NCBI GenBank assembly: GCA_011390315.1
Contig: JAABSQ010000609.1
Span: 1-38,559 of the forward strand
Direction: 5' to 3'
From: Desulfobacteraceae bacterium
GTDB lineage: Bacteria > Desulfobacterota > Desulfobacteria > Desulfobacterales > Desulfococcaceae
Length of the DNA stretch: 38,559 bases
Shown here one piece after another: positions 28,985-38,559 of this stretch. How positions within the stretch are numbered: the stretch's first letter is position 1; every line of letters begins with the position of its first letter. The notes under the pieces were generated by a model. That model was not told the DNA's origin. It did not search any database and saw nothing but the letters and a program-made list of their open reading frames with translations. The position numbers and the translations under genes are program-made.

Positions 28985-29371
28985 ATGTATGATGATTTCT
29001 GTATATTGTTGGTCGATGATTTTTCAACCATGCGCAGGGTGATTCGACGGATGTTGAGGGATCGGGGAATCGAGAATGTAATCGAGGCGGAAAACGGAAA
29101 GCAGGCTTGGAAACTGTTGAACGATCGGAAGATCGATCTTGTGATCTGTGACTGGAATATGCCGAACATGAAAGGGGTGGATCTTCTGGAGCTGGTTCGT
29201 TCCCATTCCCAGCTGTCGGCGCTTCCCTTTGTGATGGTGACCGCCGAGGGCAAAAAAGACTTCATCGAACATGCCCTTCAAAAGGGGGCTACGGGATATG
29301 TGACCAAGCCCTTCAGCTCCGAAGAACTGTTCTCCGTCCTGGGCAATATCTTTCCGGGCGAGGCGAAATAG
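28985..29371 (+). CDS. cheY: CheY-like response regulator
   Basis: MYDDFCILLVDDFSTMRRVIRRMLRDRGIENVIEAENGKQAWKLLNDRKIDLVICDWNMPNMKG ... VMVTAEGKKDFIEHALQKGATGYVTKPF. Start at ATG 28985. Confidence 0.95.
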   Translation: MYDDFCILLVDDFSTMRRVIRRMLRDRGIENVIEAENGKQAWKLLNDRKIDLVICDWNMPNMKGVDLLELVRSHSQLSALPFVMVTAEGKKDFIEHALQKGATGYVTKPFSSEELFSVLGNIFPGEAK

Positions 29372-29457
29372 AGAATCCGGTTTTGCCGACGCCGATCCTT
29401 TTCCGTAACCGACACCCGGATTTGAATGCATATGATAAATGTTTTGAGGAGCAGGTA

Positions 29458-29841
29458 ATGGCGCAGGAGGACTTCTGTATTCTGATTGTGGACGATTTTC
29501 CGATCATGCGGGGCATCATTCGCCGAATGCTGACCAAGCGGTTCGGTGTATCCAACATTCTCGAGGCCGAGGACGGGGTGATCGCCTGGGATATTCTGAG
29601 CCGCGAAAAGGTGGACCTGGTGATTTGCGATTGGAATATGCCCAATATGACCGGCATCGCCCTGCTGAAAAAAATCCGGGCCGACAAGCGTTTGCAGGAT
29701 CTGCCTTTTGTCATGGTCACGGCCGAGGGAAAGAAGGAGAACGTCATCGAGGCGACCAAGGAAGGGGTCACCGGATATATCACCAAACCCTTCACGGCCA
29801 AGGATCTGGGGAAAAAATTGAGGCTTATTCTTCCGGAATAA
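29458..29841 (+). CDS. cheY: CheY-like response regulator (tandem paralogue)
   Basis: MAQEDFCILIVDDFPIMRGIIRRMLTKRFGVSNILEAEDGVIAWDILSREKVDLVICDWNMPNMTG ... VMVTAEGKKENVIEATKEGVTGYITKPF. Start at ATG 29458, preceded by GAGGAGCAGGTA. Confidence 0.95.
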   Translation: MAQEDFCILIVDDFPIMRGIIRRMLTKRFGVSNILEAEDGVIAWDILSREKVDLVICDWNMPNMTGIALLKKIRADKRLQDLPFVMVTAEGKKENVIEATKEGVTGYITKPFTAKDLGKKLRLILPE

Positions 29842-29971
29842 AATTTGGAAGTATTCGTAAAAAGCTTGACACCACGGGTTTAAAAAATGATGAATGGACC
29901 TTTCGTGAACCCCCGGGCTTGTAAAGTCCGACGGCGGTTTTTTCAATATTCCTCTTCATCGGGAGAAAGAC

Positions 29972-30478
29972 ATGGCTAAAAAAGAAAAAATGGACTTTAA
30001 TCTGATTCAACCCTTCATCAATGCCACACTGACCGTTCTGAAGACCATGGCCTTTACCGAGGCCCATTCCAAACCCCCGTATCTCAAAGATCAAAACACC
30101 GCAAACGGGGATGTGTCGGGGGTGATCGGGCTCACCGGCGACAGCTCGGGATCATTGTCGGTCAGTTTTCCGGAAAAGACGATTCTGGTCATCGTGTCCA
30201 ATATGTTCGGAGAGCGGATGAGCCAGGTCGACGACGAAATCAAGGACGCCGTCGGAGAGATCACCAATATGATTTCCGGCCAGGCCCGCCAGGAACTGGA
30301 AGGCATGGGGATGTCTCTCGAATCGGCCATACCCACCGTGATCTCCGGAAAGGATCATACCATCAAGCACATCACCACCTACCCGATTCTGGCCATCACC
30401 TTTTCCCTGGATGAGGGGGAGTTTCTCAGCGGCCAGGGCGAGGAGTTCACTATCGAGGTCTGCATCGAGGAAGAGTGA
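29972..30478 (+). CDS. cheX: CheX-like chemotaxis phosphatase
   Basis: INATLTVLKTMAFTEA ... GDSSGSLSVSFPEKTILVIVSNMFGE ... DEIKDAVGEITNMISGQARQEL; conserved E-x2-N helix. Confidence 0.9.
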   Translation: MAKKEKMDFNLIQPFINATLTVLKTMAFTEAHSKPPYLKDQNTANGDVSGVIGLTGDSSGSLSVSFPEKTILVIVSNMFGERMSQVDDEIKDAVGEITNMISGQARQELEGMGMSLESAIPTVISGKDHTIKHITTYPILAITFSLDEGEFLSGQGEEFTIEVCIEEE

Positions 30479-30500
30479 ATCCGGCGGTTTTCATCATGTC

Positions 30501-30529
30501 TTGACACCCCTACCCAAATGGAATACCAT
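30501..30529 (+). promoter_or_regulatory. Putative sigma70-type promoter for lysS and downstream genes
   Basis: TTGACA (30501-30506) - 17 bp - TACCAT (30524-30529), 58 bp upstream of the lysS start. Confidence 0.45.
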
Positions 30530-30586
30530 CCCCTGCTTAACTTTTTTGCACATAACCCCTGACGGCAGGACAGGCACCGGAGCCCC

Positions 30587-32062
30587 ATGGAAAAGACAGG
30601 CGATCTGATCGAGAGACGAAAACAGAAGATTTCAGAACTCAAGGAAAAAGGGATAAACCTTTTCCCCAATACCATCACCGTCACCCATACGGTGTCGGAA
30701 ATACAGCAAAAAGTGGAACAATCCCCCGAATCCCTGACGGCGGACGAGCCGGTCTTTACGGTCGCCGGCCGAATGATGGCCGTCAACCGGTTCGGCAAAT
30801 CCACCTTTATTCGATTTCGGGACAGAACCGGTCAGCTTCAGGCTTATATCCGTAAAGACAAGGTGGGCGATGACGCCTATGCCCTGTTCAAGCAGCTGGA
30901 CGTCGGCGATTTTATCGGGCTCACGGGGGGGATGTTTCAGACCAAAACCGGGGAATGGACCCTGTTAGCCCGGGAGATTCGACTCATTTGCAAGGCCGTT
31001 CGCCCCCTGCCTGAAAAATTTCACGGCCTCCGTGACCCGGAAAAGCGATACCGTCAGCGGTATGTCGACCTGATTATGAATCCCGAGGTTCGGGATCTCT
31101 TTCTCAAGCGAAGCCGGATCATTCAATCGGTTCGCCGGTTCCTTCTGGACCGGGATTTCCTGGAGGTGGAAACCCCCATGATGCAGCCCATTCCCGGCGG
31201 GGCCGAGGCCGAACCCTTTGTGACCCATCACAAGGCCCTCAATATGGATCTCTTCCTGCGGATCGCACCCGAGCTTTACCTGAAGCGGCTGGTGGTGGGC
31301 GGATTTGAACGGGTTTTCGAGATCAATCGAAATTTTCGAAACGAAGGGATCTCCACCCAGCACAATCCGGAATTCACCATGCTCGAATTCTATCAGGCCT
31401 ACGCCACCCATGAGGACCTGATGAACCTGACGGAAGAGATGATCCGCCATTCGGCGCTCGCGGTGCTGGGGACGGAAACCATCGAATATCAGGGACATAC
31501 CATCGTCCTGTCCGGCCGGTGGCGGCGAATGACCTTGTCCGGCGCGCTGGAAGAATTGGGGGGTCTCGATCCGGCGCTGCTCTCGAATAAGGAGGGGCTT
31601 CTTGAATTCGCCGCCGCACAAGGGGTTCGGGTCACCAAGACCGGTCGGTTGGGCAAGGTCATCACCAAGCTCTTCGATGCCCTGGTGGAACCGAAATTGA
31701 TTCAGCCCACCTTCATCACCGGGTATCCGGTGGAGGTCTCTCCGCTTTCCCGCAGAAGCGATACCGAACCGGACCTGACCGACCGGTTCGAGCTGTTCGT
31801 GGCCGGGCGGGAAATCGCCAACGGGTTTTCCGAGCTCAATGACCCCGAAGACCAGCGATCGCGCTTCCTTCAGCAGGTGGAAGACCGAACCGCCGGGGAC
31901 AAAGAGGCCCACTATATGGATGAAGACTACATCGAAGCCCTGGAATACGGCATGCCCCCGACCGCCGGCGAAGGCATCGGCATCGATCGGCTGGTGATGC
32001 TGCTGACCGACGCCGCCTCCATTCGCGAGGTGATTCTGTTTCCCCACATGAAAGCGAAATAA
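30587..32062 (+). CDS. lysS: Lysyl-tRNA synthetase (class II)
   Basis: GLRDPEKRYRQRYVDLIMNPEVRDLFLKRSRII ... VETPMMQPIPGGAEAEPFVTHHKALNMDLFLRIAPELYLKRLVVGGFERVFEINRNFRNEGIS; class II motifs. Confidence 0.98.
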   Translation: MEKTGDLIERRKQKISELKEKGINLFPNTITVTHTVSEIQQKVEQSPESLTADEPVFTVAGRMMAVNRFGKSTFIRFRDRTGQLQAYIRKDKVGDDAYALFKQLDVGDFIGLTGGMFQTKTGEWTLLAREIRLICKAVRPLPEKFHGLRDPEKRYRQRYVDLIMNPEVRDLFLKRSRIIQSVRRFLLDRDFLEVETPMMQPIPGGAEAEPFVTHHKALNMDLFLRIAPELYLKRLVVGGFERVFEINRNFRNEGISTQHNPEFTMLEFYQAYATHEDLMNLTEEMIRHSALAVLGTETIEYQGHTIVLSGRWRRMTLSGALEELGGLDPALLSNKEGLLEFAAAQGVRVTKTGRLGKVITKLFDALVEPKLIQPTFITGYPVEVSPLSRRSDTEPDLTDRFELFVAGREIANGFSELNDPEDQRSRFLQQVEDRTAGDKEAHYMDEDYIEALEYGMPPTAGEGIGIDRLVMLLTDAASIREVILFPHMKAK

Positions 32063-32139
32063 CAACCATTGTTGATGACGGCCGGTAAAGCGATTTTTTT
32101 TCCAGAATGAAGATTCCGGCTCCGATTCACCGGGCATCC

Positions 32140-33375
32140 ATGTCTTTCGAACTGTTCATAGGCCGCCGCTATCTGCGAACCAAACAGAAACAGGCTTTTA
32201 TCTCTTTGATCACCCTGCTTTCCATCGCCGGGGTGATGGTGGGGGTGATGGCCCTGATCGTGGTCATCGCGGTGATGGCCGGGTTTGAATCGGATCTGAA
32301 ATCCCGAATTCTGGGGGTGGAATCCCATGTGGTGGCGACCCGGCCCGAAGCGCCTTTCACCGACTACGAAGACGTGCTGACCGCAGTAAAAGACTTCGAG
32401 GGCGTTGTGTCGGCAGACCCTTATGTCTATTCCCAGGTGATGCTGCGTTCTTCGGCAGGGGTTTCAGGCGCGGTCCTGCGGGGGATCGATCCGGCCTCGG
32501 CCGACCGCGTCATTCGGAATATAGATGGCGCCGCTCTCCATCAGCTTTCCGCGCCCGAAGGTTCGAACGGGAAGGAGGCATCCGGGCCCGGAATCATTCT
32601 GGGTCGTGAACTGGCCAACGGCCTGGGGGTGTTGGAGGGGGACCGGGTCTATCTGATCACCTCCCGGGGGATGATTTCTCCCATCGGCCATATGCCGGCC
32701 ATGAAGCGTTTTCAGGTGGCGGGATATTTCGAATCCGGAATGTACGAATACGACGGCAGCCTCGCCTTTGTCCGGCTTCAGGATGCTCAGCAGGCGCTTC
32801 GAATGGGGGATGCGGTCACCGGAATAGAAATCCGGGTGGAGGATGTCTACGCGGCGCGCCGAATCGCCGATCGCATTTCCGAAGCGGTAGGATCTTCCTA
32901 TGAGGTGCGGGACTGGATGGAGATGAACCGGAATTTCTTTTCCGCCCTCAAGCTGGAAAAGACGGTCATGTTCATTATTCTCACCCTGATCGTCCTGGTG
33001 GCCGCCTTTAATATCGCCGGCTCCCTCATCATGATGGTAATGGAAAAGACCCGGGATATCGCCATCCTCAAAACCATGGGCGCCGCCGATCGCAGCATTC
33101 GACGCATTTTCATGTTCAAAGGGGCGGCGGTGGGCGGCATCGGTACGCTTCTGGGGGCGGGGCTCGGGTGTCTGCTCTGTTTTCTTTTAAAGCGATACCG
33201 GTTTATTCAACTCCCGTCGGATGTTTATTACATTACCACCCTGCCGGTTCAGCTCGAACTGTGGGATGTGATGCTTATCGCCGCGGCCGCCTTGGGGATT
33301 TCCTTTCTGGCCACCCTCTATCCGGCCTATCAGGCATCCCGGTTGAATCCGGTGGAGGCGTTGCGGTATGGATAA
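32140..33375 (+). CDS. Lipoprotein-releasing ABC transporter permease LolC/LolE
   Basis: MSFELFIGRRYLRTKQKQAFISLITLLSIAGVMVGVMALIVVIAVMAGFESDLKSRILGVESHV ... TRDIAILKTMGA ... [12 protein letters not shown] opens at 32107. Confidence 0.93.
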   Translation: MSFELFIGRRYLRTKQKQAFISLITLLSIAGVMVGVMALIVVIAVMAGFESDLKSRILGVESHVVATRPEAPFTDYEDVLTAVKDFEGVVSADPYVYSQVMLRSSAGVSGAVLRGIDPASADRVIRNIDGAALHQLSAPEGSNGKEASGPGIILGRELANGLGVLEGDRVYLITSRGMISPIGHMPAMKRFQVAGYFESGMYEYDGSLAFVRLQDAQQALRMGDAVTGIEIRVEDVYAARRIADRISEAVGSSYEVRDWMEMNRNFFSALKLEKTVMFIILTLIVLVAAFNIAGSLIMMVMEKTRDIAILKTMGAADRSIRRIFMFKGAAVGGIGTLLGAGLGCLLCFLLKRYRFIQLPSDVYYITTLPVQLELWDVMLIAAAALGISFLATLYPAYQASRLNPVEALRYG

Positions 33376-34090
33376 AACCGTGGAGACCGCCCCGGAGGCC
33401 GCATCACAGCCGGACGGTCTGGTTAGGGCCGCCGGCCTGTTTAAAAGTTTCGGGAGCGGAAATGACCGGATCGAGATTCTGAAAAACCTCGATTTCCATC
33501 TGAATGCCGGGGAAACAGTGGCTATTCTCGGTCCTTCGGGCATCGGAAAATCGACCCTTCTGCACATCCTGGGGACCCTGGATCGACCCGACCACGGAAC
33601 CCTGCTGTTTCGAGGCCGGGAGGTGTTGACATACAATTCGGAAAAGCTGGCCCGATTTCGGAATGAGTTCATCGGTTTCGTGTTTCAGTTTCACCATCTC
33701 CTGCCCGAATTCAGCGCGCTCGAGAATGTGATGATGCCGCTGCTGATCAACGGCCTTCAAAAAGAGAAGGCGACGGCGGGGGCGGCGGCGCTCCTTGACC
33801 GGGTGGGGTTGAACCGGCGGCTCCATCACCGGGTCAATGAACTCTCGGGCGGAGAACAGCAGCGGGTCGCCCTGGCCCGGGCCCTGGTGCTGAAACCGCC
33901 GCTGCTTTTGGCTGATGAGCCCACGGGAAATCTGGATAAGCGCAACAGCGAGCAGGTGCATGAACTGCTCTGTCAATTGAATCGTGAATTCGGCATGACA
34001 TTGGTGGTGGTCACGCACAGCGCGGAACTGGCGGCTTACATGTCCCGCCGCGTGACCCTGGTGGACGGACAACTCGTCGAAACGAATTGA
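33368..34090 (+). CDS. lolD: Lipoprotein-releasing ABC transporter ATP-binding protein LolD
   Basis: [24 protein letters not shown] ... [32 protein letters not shown]. Start overlaps the permease stop. Confidence 0.93.
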   Translation: MDKTVETAPEAASQPDGLVRAAGLFKSFGSGNDRIEILKNLDFHLNAGETVAILGPSGIGKSTLLHILGTLDRPDHGTLLFRGREVLTYNSEKLARFRNEFIGFVFQFHHLLPEFSALENVMMPLLINGLQKEKATAGAAALLDRVGLNRRLHHRVNELSGGEQQRVALARALVLKPPLLLADEPTGNLDKRNSEQVHELLCQLNREFGMTLVVVTHSAELAAYMSRRVTLVDGQLVETN

Positions 34091-34097
34091 GGCAGAC

Positions 34098-36761
34098 ATG
34101 TTGAGATCCCCGGAATTTAAAAGGCTGAAGCTGCTCCTCCTTATCCCTCTTCTTTTGTGGATCGCATGGGCGGGACAACCCCGACCGGTGTTCGGTCTCG
34201 AAACGGTCCAGGTGGCGGTGCTCCCATTCCAGATCAACGCTCTCGAGGGCCGGGACTACCTTCGGGAACGGCTTCCGGAGGTGGTTCGCTCCTTTCTCGA
34301 ACAGGAGGGCGCCGGGGTGGTCGATCCGAACCTTCCCGAAGGGGTCTCCTGGACCGACGCGACCCGCCAGGCCGGAGGGATTCGATCCTTCGGACTGCGT
34401 CAGGGCGCCGACTATGTCATCTGGGGGAGCCTGACCCGGGTCGGACAGAAGATCAGCATCGATGCCAAAATGATACCCACCTTCGGTCAGGAGCCGCCGT
34501 CGGTCTTCTATGTGGAGGGGACCGGCATCGAAAACCTGACCCGAATCGTGCGGCAGCTGGTGGATGAGCTCTCCTCCCGCCTGTTCAAGCAGGAACGGGT
34601 GACCCGGATTCGAATCGAAGGAAACCAGCGGATCGAATCGGACGCCATCGACCGGGTGATTAAAACCCGTCCCGGGGATGTTTTCCTGGCCAAAAGCCTG
34701 TCCGAGGATCTGAAGGCGGTCTATCGAATGGGATATTTCGAAGACATCCGCATCGAAGCCGAGGATTCCCCTCAAGGAAAGATCATTACCTTTCGGGTGA
34801 CGGAAAAGCCGACCATTCGACGGATCGAGGTCACCGGCAACCGCCTCTATAAAGATGATGAGATTCGAGAGAGCCTCAATATTCGAACCGGTTCCATTCT
34901 CAATATCTTTATGATCCGGAGCAATCTCCGGCGCATCGAATCCCTGTACCGGGAGAAAAACTATCACAATGTGCGGGTGGATTATGAAATTCATCCGCTC
35001 GACAACAACCAGGCCGATCTCGAATTCATCATCGATGAAGGGGAAAAGGTTCGAATCCGGGAGATCCGGTTCGCGGGCAACAGCGCCTATTCGGAGGATG
35101 ACCTCAAAAACCTGATGAAGACCTCCGAAAAGGGGTTCTGGTCCTGGATCACCGCCTCCGGAGAGCTGAACCAGGAAGACCTCAACCAGGATGTGGCCCG
35201 GCTCACCGCCTTCTATCACAACAACGGGTATATCGAGGCCCGGGTGGGGGATCCCCGGGTAGAGTACCAGGGGAACTGGATCTATGTTACCATCAGAATC
35301 GATGAGGGGTCCCGGTTCCGGGTGGGAAAAGTGGACCTCAGCGGGGACCTGGTCATCCCGGAACCGGTCCTGATGGATCAGCTCGGGATTACCGATGAAA
35401 CCTTTTACAACCGCGAGGTGGTTCGAAATGATGTCCTGAAGCTGTCGGATATCTATTCGGACGAGGGATACGCCTATGCCGACATCACCCCCCGGATCAA
35501 CAAGAATCCGGAAGCGTTCACGGTGGATCTCACCTATCAGATCGACAAGAAAGCCCTGGTCTATTTTGAAAGGATCATCATCTCCGGGAACACCAAAACC
35601 CGCGACAAAGTGATTCGGCGGCAGCTGGAGGTTTTTGAAAAAGGGCTGTACAGCGGCCGGCGCCTGAAACGGGGGGTTCGAAATCTTCACCGCCTCGATT
35701 ATTTCGAAGACATCAACATCAACACCGCCAAAGGCTCGGCGGAGGATCAGATGATTCTGGAAATCGGCGTGACCGAAAAACCCACCGGCACCTTCAGTTT
35801 CGGCGGCGGGTACAGCAGCGTCGACAATCTCTTCGCCATGGCCTCCATATCCCAGAGAAACCTGTTCGGCCGGGGCCAGGTTCTTCAGTTCCGGGCCGAC
35901 GTGGGCGGCAAATCGAGCCGGTTCACCCTCAGTTTTACCGAACCCTGGCTCTTTGATATCCCTCTGTCTGCAGGTATCGACCTCTACAACTGGGAGCGGG
36001 ACTATGATACCTATGACCGGGAGAGCATGGGGGGCGCGGTCCGGTTCGGATATCCGGTCTTCGATTTCACCCGGGCCTATCTCAGCTACCGGTATGACAT
36101 CAGCGATATCACCGATATCGATGAAAACGCCTCCTCCCAGATCAAGGACCTGGAAGGCGAAAACGTGACCAGCAGCATTACCGCCTCCCTTCGGTATGAT
36201 TCCCGGGACCGGGCCTTTAACCCGACCGAAGGGGGAAGCCACAGCGTCAGTGTGGAATACGCCGGGTTGGGCGGGGATATCGCCTTTACCAAGTATCTGG
36301 CCGAGACCGGTCAATACATCCCCCTTTTCTGGGAGACCGTGGGGTTTCTCCATGCCGAAGGCGGATACGTGACCGAAAATTCCGGCGGAAACCTGCCCGA
36401 CTACGAAAGATTTTATCTGGGCGGCATCAATTCGCTTCGGGGCTTCGACTGGCGGGATATCAGCCTCTTCGACGAAGACGGCGCTCAGGTCGGCGGGTTC
36501 AAATATATTCAGTTCAATGCGGAATTCATCCTCCCGCTGATCAAAAAAGCGGGATTGGTCGGGGTGCTCTTTTACGATACCGGAAACGTCTTTGACGACT
36601 CCGAAACCATTCGATTCGACGAGCTTCGTGAAAGCGCCGGATTCGGTTTTCGGTGGTATTCTCCCATGGGGCCGATTCGAATCGAATACGGGTATGTGCT
36701 GGATCAGCAGGAAGGTGAAGACAGCGGGCGATGGGAATTCGCCATGGGAAGCGCCTTTTAG
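34098..36761 (+). CDS. bamA: Outer membrane protein assembly factor BamA
   Basis: 887 aa; repeated POTRA segments (IRIEGNQRIESDAIDRVIKTRPGDVF ...), GGGYSSVDNLFAMASISQRNLFGRGQ, GGINSLRGFDWRDIS (RGF motif), terminal F in FAMGSAF. Confidence 0.96.
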   Translation: MLRSPEFKRLKLLLLIPLLLWIAWAGQPRPVFGLETVQVAVLPFQINALEGRDYLRERLPEVVRSFLEQEGAGVVDPNLPEGVSWTDATRQAGGIRSFGLRQGADYVIWGSLTRVGQKISIDAKMIPTFGQEPPSVFYVEGTGIENLTRIVRQLVDELSSRLFKQERVTRIRIEGNQRIESDAIDRVIKTRPGDVFLAKSLSEDLKAVYRMGYFEDIRIEAEDSPQGKIITFRVTEKPTIRRIEVTGNRLYKDDEIRESLNIRTGSILNIFMIRSNLRRIESLYREKNYHNVRVDYEIHPLDNNQADLEFIIDEGEKVRIREIRFAGNSAYSEDDLKNLMKTSEKGFWSWITASGELNQEDLNQDVARLTAFYHNNGYIEARVGDPRVEYQGNWIYVTIRIDEGSRFRVGKVDLSGDLVIPEPVLMDQLGITDETFYNREVVRNDVLKLSDIYSDEGYAYADITPRINKNPEAFTVDLTYQIDKKALVYFERIIISGNTKTRDKVIRRQLEVFEKGLYSGRRLKRGVRNLHRLDYFEDININTAKGSAEDQMILEIGVTEKPTGTFSFGGGYSSVDNLFAMASISQRNLFGRGQVLQFRADVGGKSSRFTLSFTEPWLFDIPLSAGIDLYNWERDYDTYDRESMGGAVRFGYPVFDFTRAYLSYRYDISDITDIDENASSQIKDLEGENVTSSITASLRYDSRDRAFNPTEGGSHSVSVEYAGLGGDIAFTKYLAETGQYIPLFWETVGFLHAEGGYVTENSGGNLPDYERFYLGGINSLRGFDWRDISLFDEDGAQVGGFKYIQFNAEFILPLIKKAGLVGVLFYDTGNVFDDSETIRFDELRESAGFGFRWYSPMGPIRIEYGYVLDQQEGEDSGRWEFAMGSAF

Positions 36762-36832
36762 AGCACCATTATCTTAAAACCTGAAAGCGGAACCGGAACA
36801 CGGTTCCTGAATTTAAATGAGGAGGGTATTCC

Positions 36833-37348
36833 ATGAAAGCAGTCCGAATCGCTTTTGTGACGGCGATCATCAGCCTGATGTGGGTGAGTGTTTCTTTGGG
36901 CGCCGATGCCAAAATCGGCATCGTCGATTTTGAACGCATTATCCAGGAATCGACCGCGGGCAGGGCCGCCCGGGCCGAAATCGAAAAGGAGAAAGAGCGG
37001 ATCGAGTCGAGTTTGAGGGAGACCGGCCGGGAAATCGAGGATCTCAAAAGCAAACTGGAGGCCGAGGCCCTGGTGATGAGCCGGGAGATGCGGGAGCAAA
37101 AAGGACGTGAGTTCCGGATCAAGGTCAACGACTTCAAAGAGCTTCAAAAGAAAAACGCCCAGGATTTCAGGATTTTCGAAGCCAAAATCATCCAGCGGAT
37201 ACAAAAGGACGTATATGAGATTGTCAAACAGATCGGAGAAAAAGGGAATTATCTTTTGATCATTGAAAAGGGTGCGGTGCTCTATTATCCGAATGCCATC
37301 GATGTCACGGATGAGCTTCTGAAACGGTATAACGCCAAAAGCCGGTAA
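36833..37348 (+). CDS. skp: OmpH/Skp family outer membrane chaperone
   Basis: Signal peptide MKAVRIAFVTAIISLMWVSVSLGADAKIGIVDFERIIQESTAGRAARAEIEKEKERIESSLRET; located between bamA and lpxD. Confidence 0.9.
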   Translation: MKAVRIAFVTAIISLMWVSVSLGADAKIGIVDFERIIQESTAGRAARAEIEKEKERIESSLRETGREIEDLKSKLEAEALVMSREMREQKGREFRIKVNDFKELQKKNAQDFRIFEAKIIQRIQKDVYEIVKQIGEKGNYLLIIEKGAVLYYPNAIDVTDELLKRYNAKSR

Positions 37349-37379
37349 TCGAGCATTTCTTAAATTGAGGTGGGTTTAC

Positions 37380-38402
37380 ATGCGGATATCCCTGAAAGAG
37401 ATCGCCGATGCGGTGGACGGACGGCTGAACGGAGATCCGGATATGAGGATCGAGGGGGTGTCTCCCTTTGAAAGCGCCGGGCCGGACCAGATCACAATGG
37501 CCGGAACCCCGAAGTTTCTGAAGCGGATCAGTGACACCCAAGCCGGGGCCGTGATCGTGCCCATGAAGTGCGAAGCTGCCGAAAAACCGCTGGTTCGGGT
37601 GAAAAACCCCCAGGTGGCCTTCGCCCGGGTGGTGGAGTTGTTTCACCCCCGCCCGGTTCCCGAAGACTTCATCAGCCCCCGCGCCCATATCGGCGACCAT
37701 TTTTCGGCCGGTGAAAAGGTTACGGTATCCCACGGGGTGGTCATCGGCGACCGGGTTTCCGTAGGAGACCGGGTCCGACTGCATCCCGGGGTGGTGATCG
37801 GGGATGGGGTGATCATCGGCAGCGATGTGGAAATTTATCCCAATGTCACTATTCGGGATAAATGCTGTATCGGGAGCCGGGTGATCATCCATGCGGGCGC
37901 CGTCATCGGAAGCGACGGGTTCGGTTTCGCTCCGGACGGGGAACGATACCACAAGATTCCCCACACCGGCATCGTTCGCATCGACGATGATGTGGAAATC
38001 GGAGCGCTGAATGCCATCGACCGGGCGACCTTCGGAGAAACCCGGATTCAAAAGGGGGTCAAGACCGACAACCTGGTTCACATCGCCCATAATGTAACGA
38101 TCGGCGAAAACACGGTGCTGGTGGCCCAGGTGGGGATTTCCGGATCCACCACCATCGGCCGGCACGCCATTCTGGCGGGCCAGGCCGGGGTTTCAGGCCA
38201 TTTGAACATCGGAAACAACGTCACCATCGGCCCTCAGGCCGGGGTTGCCAAATCGATTCCCGATGACAGTATCATGTCCGGTTCTCCGGAGATGCCCCAT
38301 TCCCGATGGCTTCGCGTGCAGACGGTCGTTCCCAGACTGCCGGAGATGAAAAAACAGATTGCCGAACTGGAAAGGCGATTGAAAGCCCTGGAGGACAAAT
38401 GA
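37380..38402 (+). CDS. lpxD: UDP-3-O-acylglucosamine N-acyltransferase LpxD
   Basis: Hexapeptide repeats ([38 protein letters not shown]) and [37 protein letters not shown] 37380 preferred over TTG 37365. Confidence 0.96.
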   Translation: MRISLKEIADAVDGRLNGDPDMRIEGVSPFESAGPDQITMAGTPKFLKRISDTQAGAVIVPMKCEAAEKPLVRVKNPQVAFARVVELFHPRPVPEDFISPRAHIGDHFSAGEKVTVSHGVVIGDRVSVGDRVRLHPGVVIGDGVIIGSDVEIYPNVTIRDKCCIGSRVIIHAGAVIGSDGFGFAPDGERYHKIPHTGIVRIDDDVEIGALNAIDRATFGETRIQKGVKTDNLVHIAHNVTIGENTVLVAQVGISGSTTIGRHAILAGQAGVSGHLNIGNNVTIGPQAGVAKSIPDDSIMSGSPEMPHSRWLRVQTVVPRLPEMKKQIAELERRLKALEDK

Positions 38403-38559
38403 AAGAAGAGGCCAAGGAAGCGGTGAACCGTCGGTACGGGATCGGGGAGATCATGCGGTTTTTGCCCCATCGATATCCTTTTCTTCTGGTGGATCGGATT
38501 CTGGAAGTGGTTCCCGGAGAGAAGATCATCGCCCTGAAGAACGTGACCTTCAATGAGCC
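38399..38559 (+). CDS. fabZ: 3-hydroxyacyl-ACP dehydratase FabZ, N-terminal part, truncated at the window edge
   Basis: [65 protein letters not shown] is the FabZ signature. ATGA overlap with the lpxD stop. Confidence 0.94.
   Translation, partial: MKEEAKEAVNRRYGIGEIMRFLPHRYPFLLVDRILEVVPGEKIIALKNVTFNE

Noticed and set aside
30965-32137. 390-aa minus strand ORF
   Set aside because: Antisense to lysS; shadow ORF.
34011-36353. 780-aa ORF on the minus strand
   Set aside because: Fully antisense to bamA, which has unambiguous POTRA and barrel signatures; the Pro/Gly/His/Asp-rich composition is typical of a GC-rich shadow ORF.

Overview
The window looks like chromosomal DNA from a GC-rich Gram-negative bacterium, plausibly a Desulfobacterota-like lineage. 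That placement is an inference from gene content and protein style; no search was run. Left to right it contains: the 3' end of a lipocalin/AttH-like gene; minCDE; a 4Fe-4S protein (-); a small accessory patch with ~100-bp repeats, a Uma2-family gene and an uncharacterised gene; a CHASE2-adenylate/guanylate cyclase gene split by an apparent single-base frameshift; metK and panC (-); a 107-bp MITE-like element with 23-bp perfect terminal inverted repeats and 8-bp target duplications; a small membrane protein, YkgJ-like and HD-like phosphohydrolase genes; an enoyl-CoA hydratase; a TerD-like protein; a DASS transporter with a CBS protein; an HD phosphohydrolase; an FKBP/SlyD-like plus methyltransferase fusion; and a PNPOx-like protein. 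A ~10-kb chemosensory cluster follows (cheW, STAS, cheA, cheY, cheA, cheR, cheD, cheY-like, cheX-like, cheB, cheD on -; cheY, cheY, cheX on +) with no receptor gene in view. The right end is lysS, lolC/E, lolD, bamA, skp, lpxD and the start of fabZ. No CRISPR array, tRNA, rRNA or obvious large new system was found. The best leads are the MITE-like element, a possible AUC start codon in panC, the frameshifted cyclase, the receptor-less two-CheA cluster with a dual-HPt CheA and a Ser-less STAS protein, and the hypothetical+Uma2 gene pair.
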